Below are positions 37,443 through 46,179 of a stretch of 64,000 bases of DNA, piece by piece (position 1 is the stretch's first letter; every line of letters starts with the position of its first letter). The position numbers and the translations under genes are program-made. The notes under the pieces were generated by a model, which saw nothing but the letters and a program-made list of their open reading frames with translations, was not told the DNA's origin and made no database searches. This stretch comes from Alkalibacter mobilis (GTDB lineage: Bacteria > Bacillota > Clostridia > Eubacteriales > Alkalibacteraceae), in assembly GCF_015594845.1 (NCBI RefSeq), contig NZ_JADNRK010000003.1:1-64000 (forward strand), read 5' to 3'.

Positions 37443-38738
37443 TCAAATTTTGAAATCCTTGTGGATCCTTGTATGTTTGTACGTCTTCTTTCCTGTTTCA
37501 TAATCATCCACTATGTTTCCATGACCTATCATTTTGTATTTGTAGATCAACAACCCTTCAAGCCCTACGGGTCCTCTGGCATGTATTTTGTTGGTGCTTA
37601 TTCCAACTTCGGCTCCAAACCCGTATCTGAATCCATCGCTGAACCTGGTGGAACAATTCCAAAATACGTTTCCTGAATCTACAAGATCCATAAAAGTCCG
37701 GGCCTTGCTTTTGTCCGATGTCACTATGGCATCCGTATGCCCTGATCCGTACTTGTTTATGTGCCCGATAGCTTCTTCCAGGTTATCCACCATCTTTATT
37801 GCAAGCTTGTAGTCCAGATATTCTGTCTTCCAGTCCTCTTCTGTAGCCGGTTCAACATCGATCATCTCTCTAACTCTCTCGTCTCCTACTATCTCAACGT
37901 TTTTTGCTTCCAGAGATTTTTTCAGGACCGGCAAAAAATCAGCTGCGATCTCATTATTTACAAGTAGAGTCTCTGTTGCATTGCAAACAGCCACATACTG
38001 GGTCTTCGAATCGGTTACTATCCTTACCGCCATATCGATATCTGCATCCACATCCACATAGCAATGGCATATCCCGTCTGCATGCCCGAGAACCGGAATG
38101 TTTGAATTTTCCATGATATATTTCACAAACTCGTTTGAACCTCTTGGAATTATCAAATCTATAAAATCATCGAGTTTAAGCATTCCTCCCACATCTTCTC
38201 TTGTTTCAGCAAGTTGGATCCAACCTGATGGAATGCCCGCTCTATTTGAAGCCTCCTTTATGATTTCATACAAGACCCTGTTTGTTTCCCTGGCCTCGCT
38301 TCCGCCTTTTAAAATGACACTGTTTCCGCTCTTTAAGCATAATGTGGAAATTTGAACCAATGCATCCGGTCGCGATTCAAAGATCACTCCAATCACTCCA
38401 ATGGGGCAAGTGACCTTGTAGAGCTCCAGATCGTCATCCAGAACTGTGGTTGCCAATGTCTTGCCCACTGGTTCATCAAGCTTTCTCAAGCTTTCCACGC
38501 CTGATACCACATCCATGATCTTTTTGCCGTCAAATTTCAATCTCTTTAAAAGCGGTGCTGAAAGATTTTCATCCTCGCTTCTTTTCAAGTCTTTCATGTT
38601 AGCGTCTTCGATATCTTTTATTCTATTTTGAAGCTCTTTGGCTATTTCTGCCAAAGCCGTATCCTTGATTTTCGATTCAACCGCCGCCAAATTTACCGAT
38701 GCGGATTTAGCCGCTTGGGCAGCTTCATTTATATTCAT
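37443..38738 (-). CDS. proA: Glutamate-5-semialdehyde dehydrogenase (gamma-glutamyl phosphate reductase)
   Basis: Second step of proline synthesis from glutamate: NADPH reduction of glutamyl 5-phosphate. The 431-residue aldehyde-dehydrogenase-fold protein has the ProA landmarks GVIGVIFESRPDALVQI, LKGGSEARETN, the catalytic cysteine in YVAVCNATETLLV and VDSGNVFWNCSTRFSDG. The ATG at 38736-38738 follows GGAGGG by six bases. proB, usually the preceding gene, is not adjacent or elsewhere in the window, so the kinase step must be encoded elsewhere or glutamyl phosphate must come from another route. It precedes metK on the same strand but is separated by the metK promoter. Confidence 0.95.
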   Translation of the reverse strand: MNINEAAQAAKSASVNLAAVESKIKDTALAEIAKELQNRIKDIEDANMKDLKRSEDENLSAPLLKRLKFDGKKIMDVVSGVESLRKLDEPVGKTLATTVLDDDLELYKVTCPIGVIGVIFESRPDALVQISTLCLKSGNSVILKGGSEARETNRVLYEIIKEASNRAGIPSGWIQLAETREDVGGMLKLDDFIDLIIPRGSNEFVKYIMENSNIPVLGHADGICHCYVDVDADIDMAVRIVTDSKTQYVAVCNATETLLVNNEIAADFLPVLKKSLEAKNVEIVGDERVREMIDVEPATEEDWKTEYLDYKLAIKMVDNLEEAIGHINKYGSGHTDAIVTSDKSKARTFMDLVDSGNVFWNCSTRFSDGFRYGFGAEVGISTNKIHARGPVGLEGLLIYKYKMIGHGNIVDDYETGKKTYKHTRIHKDFKI

Positions 38739-38847
38739 GCAATTCCCTCCAATTACCATTAAATATTAATAATAATGATACTATAGGGATGATAAATATG
38801 CAATATAAGTCTTTATCGCGTATTGTTTGCTGCTTTATGCACGCTTT

Positions 38848-39471
38848 TTAAGAAACGGATTTTTTAAATACTCCAAACGGTTTTCCCAATGGAATAAATT
38901 CTCTCTCAAAATGCTTGTTCAGCACAGATGCACCTGCTCCGTAAAAAGACAATATTGAAATAACCAGCTCTGAAACTGCCGCCAAGCCGTGAGTGATCTC
39001 CGGCATAAATTGAAATGAGTTTAAAAACAACCCTATAAAGAGCAAGTCAATAAAAAAGAATATGGCAAACAGAACCTTATTGGTTTCCATGGCACCTATG
39101 GTCATCATCATGGTAAATATCAAATATCCAAGAAAAGCAAATCCAAGTTGTCGAGGATCCACATCGGAAGCGAGTCTTTCTCCGAAAACTCCCAATTTAA
39201 TGAGCCAGCTGGCCGCTACTCCAAACCAAAAAAATGCGTATGCGCCAAAGGCAGTCATGCCAAACGTATTACCCAGCTTCCCATCGACGATGCTTGCATA
39301 CAACTGGGCAAATGCACCTAAAAAGACAGCCCAAGGAACGATAAATGCCAAACCATCCGTTAAACCCAATTTCTGGGACGAAGCCACCAGCGTCACCATT
39401 CCCAACCCAAACAATCCCAATGCTGATGGATCAGCCCAGGTCGCTTTTACTTTTATTGTTTCTTCTTTCAA
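38848..39471 (-). CDS. Acetate uptake transporter, GPR1/FUN34/YaaH (SatP) family
   Basis: A 207-residue membrane protein with six predicted helices. The family signature appears just before helix 1 as ADPSALGLFGLGM (usually NPAPLGL). Later conserved features, such as NTFGMTAFGAYAFFWF, match acetate and succinate channels of the SatP/AceTr group. It would move acetate or another short acid across the membrane, useful to a fermenter or acetogen. The start is TTG at 39469-39471, eight bases after AGGAGG. It has its own strong promoter, with an inverted repeat in the leader. Confidence 0.88.
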   Translation of the reverse strand: MKEETIKVKATWADPSALGLFGLGMVTLVASSQKLGLTDGLAFIVPWAVFLGAFAQLYASIVDGKLGNTFGMTAFGAYAFFWFGVAASWLIKLGVFGERLASDVDPRQLGFAFLGYLIFTMMMTIGAMETNKVLFAIFFFIDLLFIGLFLNSFQFMPEITHGLAAVSELVISILSFYGAGASVLNKHFEREFIPLGKPFGVFKKSVS

Positions 39472-39503
39472 AAATGTTTCCTCCTAAAATCCAAAATGTG
39501 ATT

Positions 39504-39566
39504 TGTTAATTATTGTTTATTTATTAACATAACTAAGATAATAAATAAAAAGCACCATGCTGTCAA
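39504..39566 (-). promoter_or_regulatory. Promoter and palindrome of the acetate transporter gene
   Basis: On the minus strand TTGACA (39561-39566), a 17-base spacer and TATTAT (39538-39543). Just after the expected start site, TGTTAAT (39504-39510) and ATTAACA (39523-39529) are exact inverted arms around 12 bases, a candidate operator. Confidence 0.7.
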
Positions 39567-39629
39567 TGATATGTCAGCATAATGCCGGTTATTCGCTCTA
39601 AAATAAAGCTTTTGCTCAGTTTGTTGATC

Positions 39630-40103
39630 TTATAGCGCCAAGGCTCCGATTGAAGTTAGTATTGAAACAAGTATGCCTGCAACAGAGGATCCTGCCACTG
39701 CGGCAAGAACGCTTTTTTTAAATTTCATATTGAGCAATGAAGCGATCAGACATCCGGTCCAGACACCGGTTCCCGGAAGTGGGATACTTATAAAAAACGC
39801 CAAACCCAGGTATCCGTATTTTTCGATCACATCTTTTTTCTTCATTCCCTTATTGTATATCCAATCTCCCAGCGGCTTGAATGTTTTCGTTTCTCTCATC
39901 CAGTCCAGGATAGATGGTATCAACCAAAGTATGAAAGGTGCCGGGACCACCGATCCGAGCACAGATATCATATAGGTTTCATAGTAGTTCAAATTCAATC
40001 CCAAAATCCCAAATGGGATCGAAAATCTAAGTTCAAACACCGGTACCATGGCCGATATAAAAACCTTAATCAAATCGGGAAACCCCGACAAAAATTCAAT
40101 CAT
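39630..40103 (-). CDS. COG2426 small membrane protein (small multidrug export family)
   Basis: A 157-residue integral membrane protein with about four helices. The sequences ELRFSIPFGI, the basic loop NKGMKKKDVIEKYGYLGLA and IPLPGTGVWTGCLIASLL are characteristic of the COG2426/Sm_multidrug_ex family. The name is historical and no transport function is established; the PLPGTGVWTG loop recalls DedA-like re-entrant motifs. The ATG at 40101-40103 follows AAGGGTGA; the longer frame has no site. It is downstream of the M29 aminopeptidase gene, separated by a hairpin. Confidence 0.8.
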   Translation of the reverse strand: MIEFLSGFPDLIKVFISAMVPVFELRFSIPFGILGLNLNYYETYMISVLGSVVPAPFILWLIPSILDWMRETKTFKPLGDWIYNKGMKKKDVIEKYGYLGLAFFISIPLPGTGVWTGCLIASLLNMKFKKSVLAAVAGSSVAGILVSILTSIGALAL

Positions 40104-40146
40104 ATTTTCACCCTTGCCATATTTTTTTGTTATATTATATAATAAC

Positions 40147-40170
40147 ACAGCCCGCACTTGTACGGGCTGT
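40147..40170 (-). terminator. Hairpin after the aminopeptidase gene, possible weak terminator
   Basis: ACAGCCCG (40147-40154) and CGGGCTGT (40163-40170) pair perfectly, three bases past the aminopeptidase stop. On the minus strand the tail is GTTATTATAT, a poor U-tract, so some read-through to the COG2426 gene is likely. On the plus strand TTTTT follows but no gene is there. Confidence 0.55.
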
Positions 40171-40172
40171 TT

Positions 40173-41273
40173 TTAGAATACAAATTTTCCGTTTTTATAA
40201 AATAATTCTCCGTCGACATAAATTTCACCTTGGTCTTTCATGTTACACAGCATGTCCCAATGTATGACAGATTCATTTTTTCCTCCGCTCTTGCCGTAAG
40301 ACTTGCCCAGGGCCATGTGGATCGTACCACCCATTTTTTCGTCATAAAGCATGTTTTTCGTAAATCTGTCGATTCCATAATTGGTTCCGATCGCCACTTC
40401 TCCCACCATTGATGCTCCGGGATCAGTCTTTATCAGTGCATTAAGAAGATCCTCCCCCTTTGCTGCCGATGCCTTCACTACCCGGCCTTTTTCGAACACG
40501 AGCCGTATGTCCTCGATCTCCTGACCGGCATAAATACCGGGAAATGAAAATCTCACATGGCCTTCCACGCTGTCTTCGACTGGGCCCGTAAACACCTCTC
40601 CGCTTGGGAAATTGGTATGGCCGTCGGAATTTATCCAAATTCTGTCTTTGACGCTCATTTTTACATCCGTATCCAAGGAAATTATTCTGATTTCCCTCTT
40701 GCCATTCAGAAAATTGACGACTTTCTCTTGATCATCGTGAACTTTTTTCCATTCAGCTACGGGATCATCCTTATTGAGCAGGCAAGCATTGGCAACAAAT
40801 TCTTCGTATTCCCTCAATGACATTCCTGCTTCCTGAGCCAGACCTTGGGTGGGATACATGCATAGCGACCAATCAAGTTCTTTTGAATCGACTCTGTCAT
40901 TGTATATTTTATTGATCCTTTTTCCGCTTTTTCTCAACATCGATATTTTTTCAGCTTTTACACCGCTTAAGTATTTGGTATTCGGCACACCGCCAATATT
41001 TAAAATTTTGTCGGCATTTTTCACTATCGCTTCGTTAACGGGGCTTTCAAATGACAGTTGGTCATCGCTGCCTTGCTTGAGGAGCATCTCATCAAGCTGT
41101 GTTCTTAAAACGACTTGGGGATGTCCACCCGCTTTTAAAATCTCTCCATAACATTGTTCGATCAATGGCATGGCCTCAACATATCCCTGAATGACAACAA
41201 AGTCCCCTTTTTTAACAAACAGTGAATATTCAATCAACGTCTTGGCATATTTTTCAAGTATTTCAGTACGCAT
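40173..41273 (-). CDS. Family M29 aminopeptidase
   Basis: A two-metal aminopeptidase (AmpS/aminopeptidase T type), 366 residues. The C-terminal metal-binding part is visible: NFPSGEVFTGPVEDSVEGHV, VGEVAIGTNYGIDR and ESVIHWDMLCNM, with the E, H and D ligands expected of M29. It releases N-terminal residues from peptides in the cytoplasm. TAGGAGA precedes the ATG. It is 10 bases downstream of the phosphoglucomutase gene, so the two are probably co-transcribed. Confidence 0.93.
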   Translation of the reverse strand: MRTEILEKYAKTLIEYSLFVKKGDFVVIQGYVEAMPLIEQCYGEILKAGGHPQVVLRTQLDEMLLKQGSDDQLSFESPVNEAIVKNADKILNIGGVPNTKYLSGVKAEKISMLRKSGKRINKIYNDRVDSKELDWSLCMYPTQGLAQEAGMSLREYEEFVANACLLNKDDPVAEWKKVHDDQEKVVNFLNGKREIRIISLDTDVKMSVKDRIWINSDGHTNFPSGEVFTGPVEDSVEGHVRFSFPGIYAGQEIEDIRLVFEKGRVVKASAAKGEDLLNALIKTDPGASMVGEVAIGTNYGIDRFTKNMLYDEKMGGTIHMALGKSYGKSGGKNESVIHWDMLCNMKDQGEIYVDGELFYKNGKFVF

Positions 41274-41283
41274 GGAAACTCTC

Positions 41284-43038
41284 CTAATCTACATCTTCCT
41301 GTGGTTTTAGTATCTCATCGACTTTGGTTTGTATTTCTTCTTTGATATCGTCCAGATTTTGTCTTGCTTCAAGCACCGTTTTCCCTTTGATCGAAAAATA
41401 TACCTTGATCTTGGGTTCAGTTCCTGAAGGTCTTATACAAAACCAAGAACCGTCTTCCAGATAGGCTTTGATAACATTAGACTTTGGCAGTACGATATCT
41501 TCACTGCCTTCCCCAACAAGATTTCTCTTTCCTGAAAGATAATCTTCTATAACCGCAACTTTTTTTCCTGCCCAGTTCATGGGCATCTGTTTTCTAAAGT
41601 AATCAACTATTTTCTGGATTTCCATGGCACCCTGTTTTCCCGCCATCTCCATTGAGACTATGTCGTCAATGCAGAATCCGTAAAGTTCATATACTTCGTT
41701 CAACACGTCTCCCAAGGTTTTTCCTGTTTCCTTATAATACAAGGCCATTTCTGAAATAATCAGAGATGTCATTATGGCATCCTTGTCTCGACAGTGGGTT
41801 CCAGGGAGATATCCGTAGCTTTCTTCAAATCCCAGTATAAAATCTCTCAACTTTGTTTTGGAATACTCTTCCACCAACTCACCTATGTACTTGAATCCGG
41901 TCAATGTATTTATTACTTTTACACCGTACGTCTTTGCGATGTCTTCAACAATTTCTGTAGACACGATGCTTTTTATGATCACGCCTTTTTCAGTTAATCT
42001 GTCCTGCTCCTTCATGGTGTTCAACATATAGTATGTCAGAAGTATCCCAATTTCATTTCCTGTTAACAGTCTGAATTCGCCATTATTCTCTTTGTAGGCG
42101 ATCCCAAGCCTGTCTGCATCCGGATCTGTTCCCATGATGATGTCGCCGTTTTCCTTTTCAGCCAGCTTTATTGCCAAGTCGAAGACATCCCTTTTTTCGG
42201 GATTTGGTTCCTTGACTGTGGGGAAATTTCCGTCCGGATTCTCCTGCTCACTCACCACATGCACGTTATCAAATCCGGCTTCCTTTAACGCTCTTCTTAA
42301 CGGAATATTGCCCGAGCCATGGATCGGAGTGTATATTATGCTTATATCATCATTTTTGGCTTTGATCAAATTAGGTCTTGAAACGCCTTTCAGAATTTCT
42401 GTGATGTATGGGCCATCGACCTTCTCAGAGATGTACTCAAGATATCCCTTTGCCAAGGCATCCTCTTCAGTCAATTTTCTTATGGCTTTAAAATCGATGA
42501 TTTCGTTAATAAGATCACTGATTTCAGTGGCTGCTTCCGGCGTAAGTTGGTAACCCTCCTGCCAATATACTTTGTATCCGTTATATGCGGGGGGATTGTG
42601 GCTTGCGGTTATGACGATTCCACTTATACAGTTGAGCTTTCTAATGGCAAATGACAATTGCGGGACCGACCTGAGAGATTCAAAAAGATATACCTTGATA
42701 TTGTTGGCCGCAAGCACTCTTGCGGCACTCAAAGCAAATTTTTCAGAATTATTCCTGGAGTCGTACGCTATTACCACTCCCCGCTCCATGGCCTTCAGTC
42801 CCCATTTGGATATATAGTTGGCCAAAGCCTGAGTAGTCATGTCAACAACATAGGTATTCATTCTGTTGGTTCCCATGCCCATTATTCCTCGCAACCCTGC
42901 GGTGCCGAATTCCAAATTTTTATAGAATCTATCTTCCAACTCTTTTTTATCTTCAATTATATTTTTAATTTCATCTTTATCGGCTTCTTCAATATACTCG
43001 CTATCCAGCCACAACTGACTTCTCTCTTCGTACAACAT
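41284..43038 (-). CDS. pgcA: Alpha-phosphoglucomutase / phosphomannomutase
   Basis: Interconverts glucose 1- and 6-phosphate, feeding nucleotide-sugar and glycolipid synthesis. The 584-residue length fits the long PgcA type. Motifs are the N-terminal GTAGLRGIMGMGTNRM, the phosphoserine S146 in TASHNPPAYNG, the metal loop DPDADRLGIA, the sugar-binding GFEESYGYLPG and the phosphate-binding RPSGTEPKIKVYF. AGGGGG precedes the ATG. The gene heads a minus-strand pair with the M29 aminopeptidase. Confidence 0.95.
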   Translation of the reverse strand: MLYEERSQLWLDSEYIEEADKDEIKNIIEDKKELEDRFYKNLEFGTAGLRGIMGMGTNRMNTYVVDMTTQALANYISKWGLKAMERGVVIAYDSRNNSEKFALSAARVLAANNIKVYLFESLRSVPQLSFAIRKLNCISGIVITASHNPPAYNGYKVYWQEGYQLTPEAATEISDLINEIIDFKAIRKLTEEDALAKGYLEYISEKVDGPYITEILKGVSRPNLIKAKNDDISIIYTPIHGSGNIPLRRALKEAGFDNVHVVSEQENPDGNFPTVKEPNPEKRDVFDLAIKLAEKENGDIIMGTDPDADRLGIAYKENNGEFRLLTGNEIGILLTYYMLNTMKEQDRLTEKGVIIKSIVSTEIVEDIAKTYGVKVINTLTGFKYIGELVEEYSKTKLRDFILGFEESYGYLPGTHCRDKDAIMTSLIISEMALYYKETGKTLGDVLNEVYELYGFCIDDIVSMEMAGKQGAMEIQKIVDYFRKQMPMNWAGKKVAVIEDYLSGKRNLVGEGSEDIVLPKSNVIKAYLEDGSWFCIRPSGTEPKIKVYFSIKGKTVLEARQNLDDIKEEIQTKVDEILKPQEDVD

Positions 43039-43355
43039 TATTTCATCCCCCTTGTATTGATATACTTTAGTTTATCGTCCATTTTAATTACACAAACCAT
43101 CCGTAATTTATACTAGTGTTAATCATAATAATTTATTATATCATAATTGCTACCCATTAAACATAATTAACAACCATCCAGAGCCAACTAAAATTGTTTG
43201 CTTTAATCGATACGAGCATCTCATTTTTTGATTTTCCATTGAGCCAGCCTTTAATGTACCCTTGATACAAGAAAGTCAAAGCCTTTTATATCCTATGTGG
43301 TACCGCCAAACAACCAATGGGTATATAATATTAATAGAATGGATGGAGGTGCAAT
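43039..43355. other. Intergenic region between divergent genes
   Basis: The 317 bases between pgcA (minus) and the PPC-domain gene (plus) contain no open frame or RNA that I recognise. TATAAT-like boxes occur on the minus strand near 43134 and on the plus strand near 43323 and probably serve the two genes. Nothing else stands out. Confidence 0.5.
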
Positions 43356-43778
43356 ATGGATCATAAAAAATTTGGCAACAAGTATTTTGTTAGATTGGAC
43401 AAAGGAGAAGAGATAGTCGCATCGCTTCAATCACTGTGCCAATCTGAAAATATCAAATTAGGCTATTTTCAGGGATTCGGTGCAGTCAACAAGGTCGAAC
43501 TCGGACTTTTCAAAACTGTTGAAAAAGAATATAGCGTTAGAACGTTGGAGGGCGATTTTGAAATCACGAGCCTTTTGGGCAATATCTCAACTAAAGATGA
43601 TGAGACATACCTTCACATGCACGTAAATTTGTCAGACATTGAAAACACGGGCTTTGGTGGGCATTTGAATAATGCCTATGTCAGCGCTACCGTAGAAATT
43701 TTTATCGAAGCCATAGACGGCCTTGTAAAGAGAGAGTTCGATCCCGAAATAGGGCTTAACCTATACAAGTTCGATTGA
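43356..43778 (+). CDS. PPC/DUF296 domain protein
   Basis: A 140-residue single-domain protein of the PCC/PPC (DUF296) family, first known from plant AT-hook proteins. The bacterial members form trimers that bind zinc through histidines. The expected pattern is seen in LHMHVNLSD and FGGHLNNAYV, with IKLGYFQGFGAVNKVELGLF earlier. No AT hook is present, so DNA binding cannot be assumed. GGAGG precedes the ATG. The gene is monocistronic, with a clear terminator. Function unknown. Confidence 0.88.
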   Translation: MDHKKFGNKYFVRLDKGEEIVASLQSLCQSENIKLGYFQGFGAVNKVELGLFKTVEKEYSVRTLEGDFEITSLLGNISTKDDETYLHMHVNLSDIENTGFGGHLNNAYVSATVEIFIEAIDGLVKREFDPEIGLNLYKFD

Positions 43779-43782
43779 TTCC

Positions 43783-43809
43783 AAACCGACTGCTAAAGTC
43801 GGTTTTTTT
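43783..43809 (+). terminator. Terminator of the PPC/DUF296 gene
   Basis: AAACCGAC, a 7-base loop and GTCGGTTT followed by more T, five bases past the stop. Confidence 0.9.
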
Positions 43810-43872
43810 CATCATGAGATATTTCCTTTAAAAGATGCTTACTTCACAAAACCTTCCATGTCCATAGTTTGT

Positions 43873-43901
43873 TTGATTAATCTATTTGGTTGTGGTAAAA
43901 T
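43873..43901 (+). promoter_or_regulatory. Promoter of the coiled-coil lipoprotein gene
   Basis: TTGATT (43873-43878), a 17-base spacer and TAAAAT (43896-43901), about 48 bases before the TTG start. Confidence 0.6.
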
Positions 43902-43949
43902 TATCATGATTTTTGCTCACATCTCAACTTTTCGGAAGGAAGGGTTCTT

Positions 43950-44615
43950 TTGCGGAAATTAATACTTTTGCCTTTTTTGTTTTTGATCTTATTTTCATTT
44001 GGATGCACCGTAAATGACGATACAAACAATGAAGATTCAGTCAAAGATGAAGAAATCAAGCGACTTGAAAATAAAATAGAAGCCCTGGAACATCAGATTT
44101 CCGATCTGGAAACCGAGATCGAAGTCATTGAAACTGAAAAATCCAAAGGCAAGGAATTCATCAACAATGCCATAACACTGATATCTCAAGATGAATTGTA
44201 TGCAATTGCAGCCCTGGACTGGGAGTACTCCCTAATGGCAGACGAATATCCCATCAGCGACGACGGGAGCGTGCTTATCAACAAAAACTCATTTTCCATA
44301 ACAGTTTCAGAGGCCAAGAACCCGTTTAGCATCTTGCCCGTAGACATATCCAATCTGGGCAAGGTCAGTGGGAGCCTATTTTCAAATCATATTCAATTCC
44401 CCGACAGAAAGCCTTCAAATACTGCTGGAAGTGAAGATGAATATATTTCTTCAACTACATATATTTTTGAAAACTTGTATAATGGCGAGCAAATAAAGAT
44501 ACAGCTTTCCACTGAACTAAAGGAAAGGTTAGAACTTGAGTCTGAAATTGTATCTATAAAGGTATTCATCGATGAGAGCTTGGAAGATGATACCATCCGC
44601 CAACAGCCAAAATAA
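43950..44615 (+). CDS. Coiled-coil lipoprotein of unknown function
   Basis: The 221-residue precursor has a signal sequence (MRKLILLPFLFLILFSFGC) with a probable lipidated C19; the lipobox SFGC is slightly unusual at -2. An acidic linker is followed by a heptad-like coiled coil (about 35-66: IKRLENKIEALEHQISDLET). A globular domain of about 150 residues then follows, with no recognised family. The start is TTG at 43950, after GGAAGGAAGGG. It is bounded by its own promoter and a terminator, so it acts as a single gene. It is probably a surface-anchored protein. Confidence 0.7.
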   Translation: MRKLILLPFLFLILFSFGCTVNDDTNNEDSVKDEEIKRLENKIEALEHQISDLETEIEVIETEKSKGKEFINNAITLISQDELYAIAALDWEYSLMADEYPISDDGSVLINKNSFSITVSEAKNPFSILPVDISNLGKVSGSLFSNHIQFPDRKPSNTAGSEDEYISSTTYIFENLYNGEQIKIQLSTELKERLELESEIVSIKVFIDESLEDDTIRQQPK

Positions 44616-44624
44616 GAACTTTTT

Positions 44625-44654
44625 AAAAAAATCCGAACCGCAGTTCGGATTTTT
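44625..44654. terminator. Bidirectional terminator, lipoprotein gene and pncB
   Basis: AAAAATCCGAAC (44627-44638), a CGCA loop and GTTCGGATTTTT (44643-44654) form a perfect 12-base stem with A and T runs at both ends. Confidence 0.92.
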
Positions 44655-46097
44655 CTAATTTTTTGTCAAGATATCGTTTTTCAACGTCCACAACTTTTCA
44701 GAAAGATCTACGTGATATTCGTGTGGATTTGTAAATCGTGTCGTCGCAGGCCACATCGACTCGATTTCTTCCTTAAGATGATTTTGAATTTCTTTCATGC
44801 TGGGCATTTCATAAACACATTTTCCATCAATAATTACGGGGACCATCATGTCTCTAACATTAAAATCCGTCAAGACTCTTTTTTTCCAAGTGTACACAGG
44901 ATGGAAAATGGTCAAAGGTTTGGTCTCGTCGATCTCTTCCTCATCAAGCATAATTAGATCCGCCAAAGCTTTTTTAGTTTTGTTGTCGTAAATTCTTACT
45001 ACCTTTTTATATCCGGGATTGGTGATCTTCCCAGGATCGTTTGATATTTTGAGCTTGTTGTAGATTTCTCCACTACTCTCTATTTGGGCCAGCTTATAGA
45101 CGGCCCCCAGAGCCGGTTGGTCATAAGCGGTGATCAATTTGGTGCCAACACCCCACAAATTGATTTGTGCACCTTGTAATTTTAGATCCCTTACCAAATA
45201 CTCGTCCAAATCTGAAGATGCAGATATGACGGCATCTTCAAATCCTGCTTCATCCAACATGACTTTCGCTTCTTTTGACAAATAAGCCAAATCCCCCGAA
45301 TCCAATCTTATGCCGTAATTTTTCGGGAGTTCGCCCGCATCTCTCAACTTGCTGAAGACCTTTATGGCGTTAGGCACTCCTGAACCCAGAGTACTGAATG
45401 TATCCACCAATAAAATCAGATTGTTGGGGTTAAATTTCGTATAGGTCCAAAAGGCGTCATACTCAGTAGGATAACTGAGAATAAAACTGTGAGACATTGT
45501 TCCTTTTGACGGGATATCTATGATCTTTTCCGATTCTACATTGCTGGTACCTGCACAACCGCCGATGACAGCCGCCCTTGCTCCATATAAGCCCGCCTCT
45601 GATCCATGAGCTCTCCTGAGCCCAAATTCAAGAACTGGATCGCCTTCTGCAGCCTGTACTATTCTGGCAGCCTTCGTAGCAATCAAAGTTTGATGATTTA
45701 TCATGCTCAACAGCGGTGTTTCAATTATTTGTCCCTCTATCAAAGGTGCTTTGATCCTAAGTATCGGTTCATGCGGGAAAACAATGGATCCTTCAGGAAT
45801 CGCATACAATTCTCCTGTAAATTTAAAATCCCTAAGATACTCCAAAAATTTTTCAGTCAACTCCGGATGATTTTTCTTTAGCATCTCTATGTCATCATCC
45901 TCGAACCCAAAGTCCAATAAATATTCAACGACTTGCTCCAGGCCAGCACAAACCATATATCCGCCGTTAAAAGGGTTGTTCCTGACAAACAAGTCAAATA
46001 CAGCTACTTCCTGGTCCTTTCCGTCGTTTATATATACATTGCTCATGCTTATCTGATAATAATCCGTTGCCAACTGCTTGCTTCTAAGGCATTTCAT
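44655..46097 (-). CDS. pncB: Nicotinate phosphoribosyltransferase
   Basis: Salvages nicotinate into NAD synthesis by making nicotinate mononucleotide from PRPP. The 480-residue protein fits the Gram-positive type. Visible are LATDYYQISMSNVYIN at the start, FGLRRAHGSEAGLYGARAA, SKGTMSHSFILSYPTE with a conserved H203, and RLDSGDLAYLSKEAK. GGAGG precedes the ATG by 10 bases. It is flanked by an Isf-like flavoprotein gene upstream on the same strand, with an 82-base gap; operon membership is uncertain. Confidence 0.94.
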   Translation of the reverse strand: MKCLRSKQLATDYYQISMSNVYINDGKDQEVAVFDLFVRNNPFNGGYMVCAGLEQVVEYLLDFGFEDDDIEMLKKNHPELTEKFLEYLRDFKFTGELYAIPEGSIVFPHEPILRIKAPLIEGQIIETPLLSMINHQTLIATKAARIVQAAEGDPVLEFGLRRAHGSEAGLYGARAAVIGGCAGTSNVESEKIIDIPSKGTMSHSFILSYPTEYDAFWTYTKFNPNNLILLVDTFSTLGSGVPNAIKVFSKLRDAGELPKNYGIRLDSGDLAYLSKEAKVMLDEAGFEDAVISASSDLDEYLVRDLKLQGAQINLWGVGTKLITAYDQPALGAVYKLAQIESSGEIYNKLKISNDPGKITNPGYKKVVRIYDNKTKKALADLIMLDEEEIDETKPLTIFHPVYTWKKRVLTDFNVRDMMVPVIIDGKCVYEMPSMKEIQNHLKEEIESMWPATTRFTNPHEYHVDLSEKLWTLKNDILTKN

Positions 46098-46179
46098 TTA
46101 CGCGATTCCTCCGTTCGATTGATACATTAATTTTACACCTGTAAAAAGCATATTGCAACTAACAGATCCGGTCAAATTT

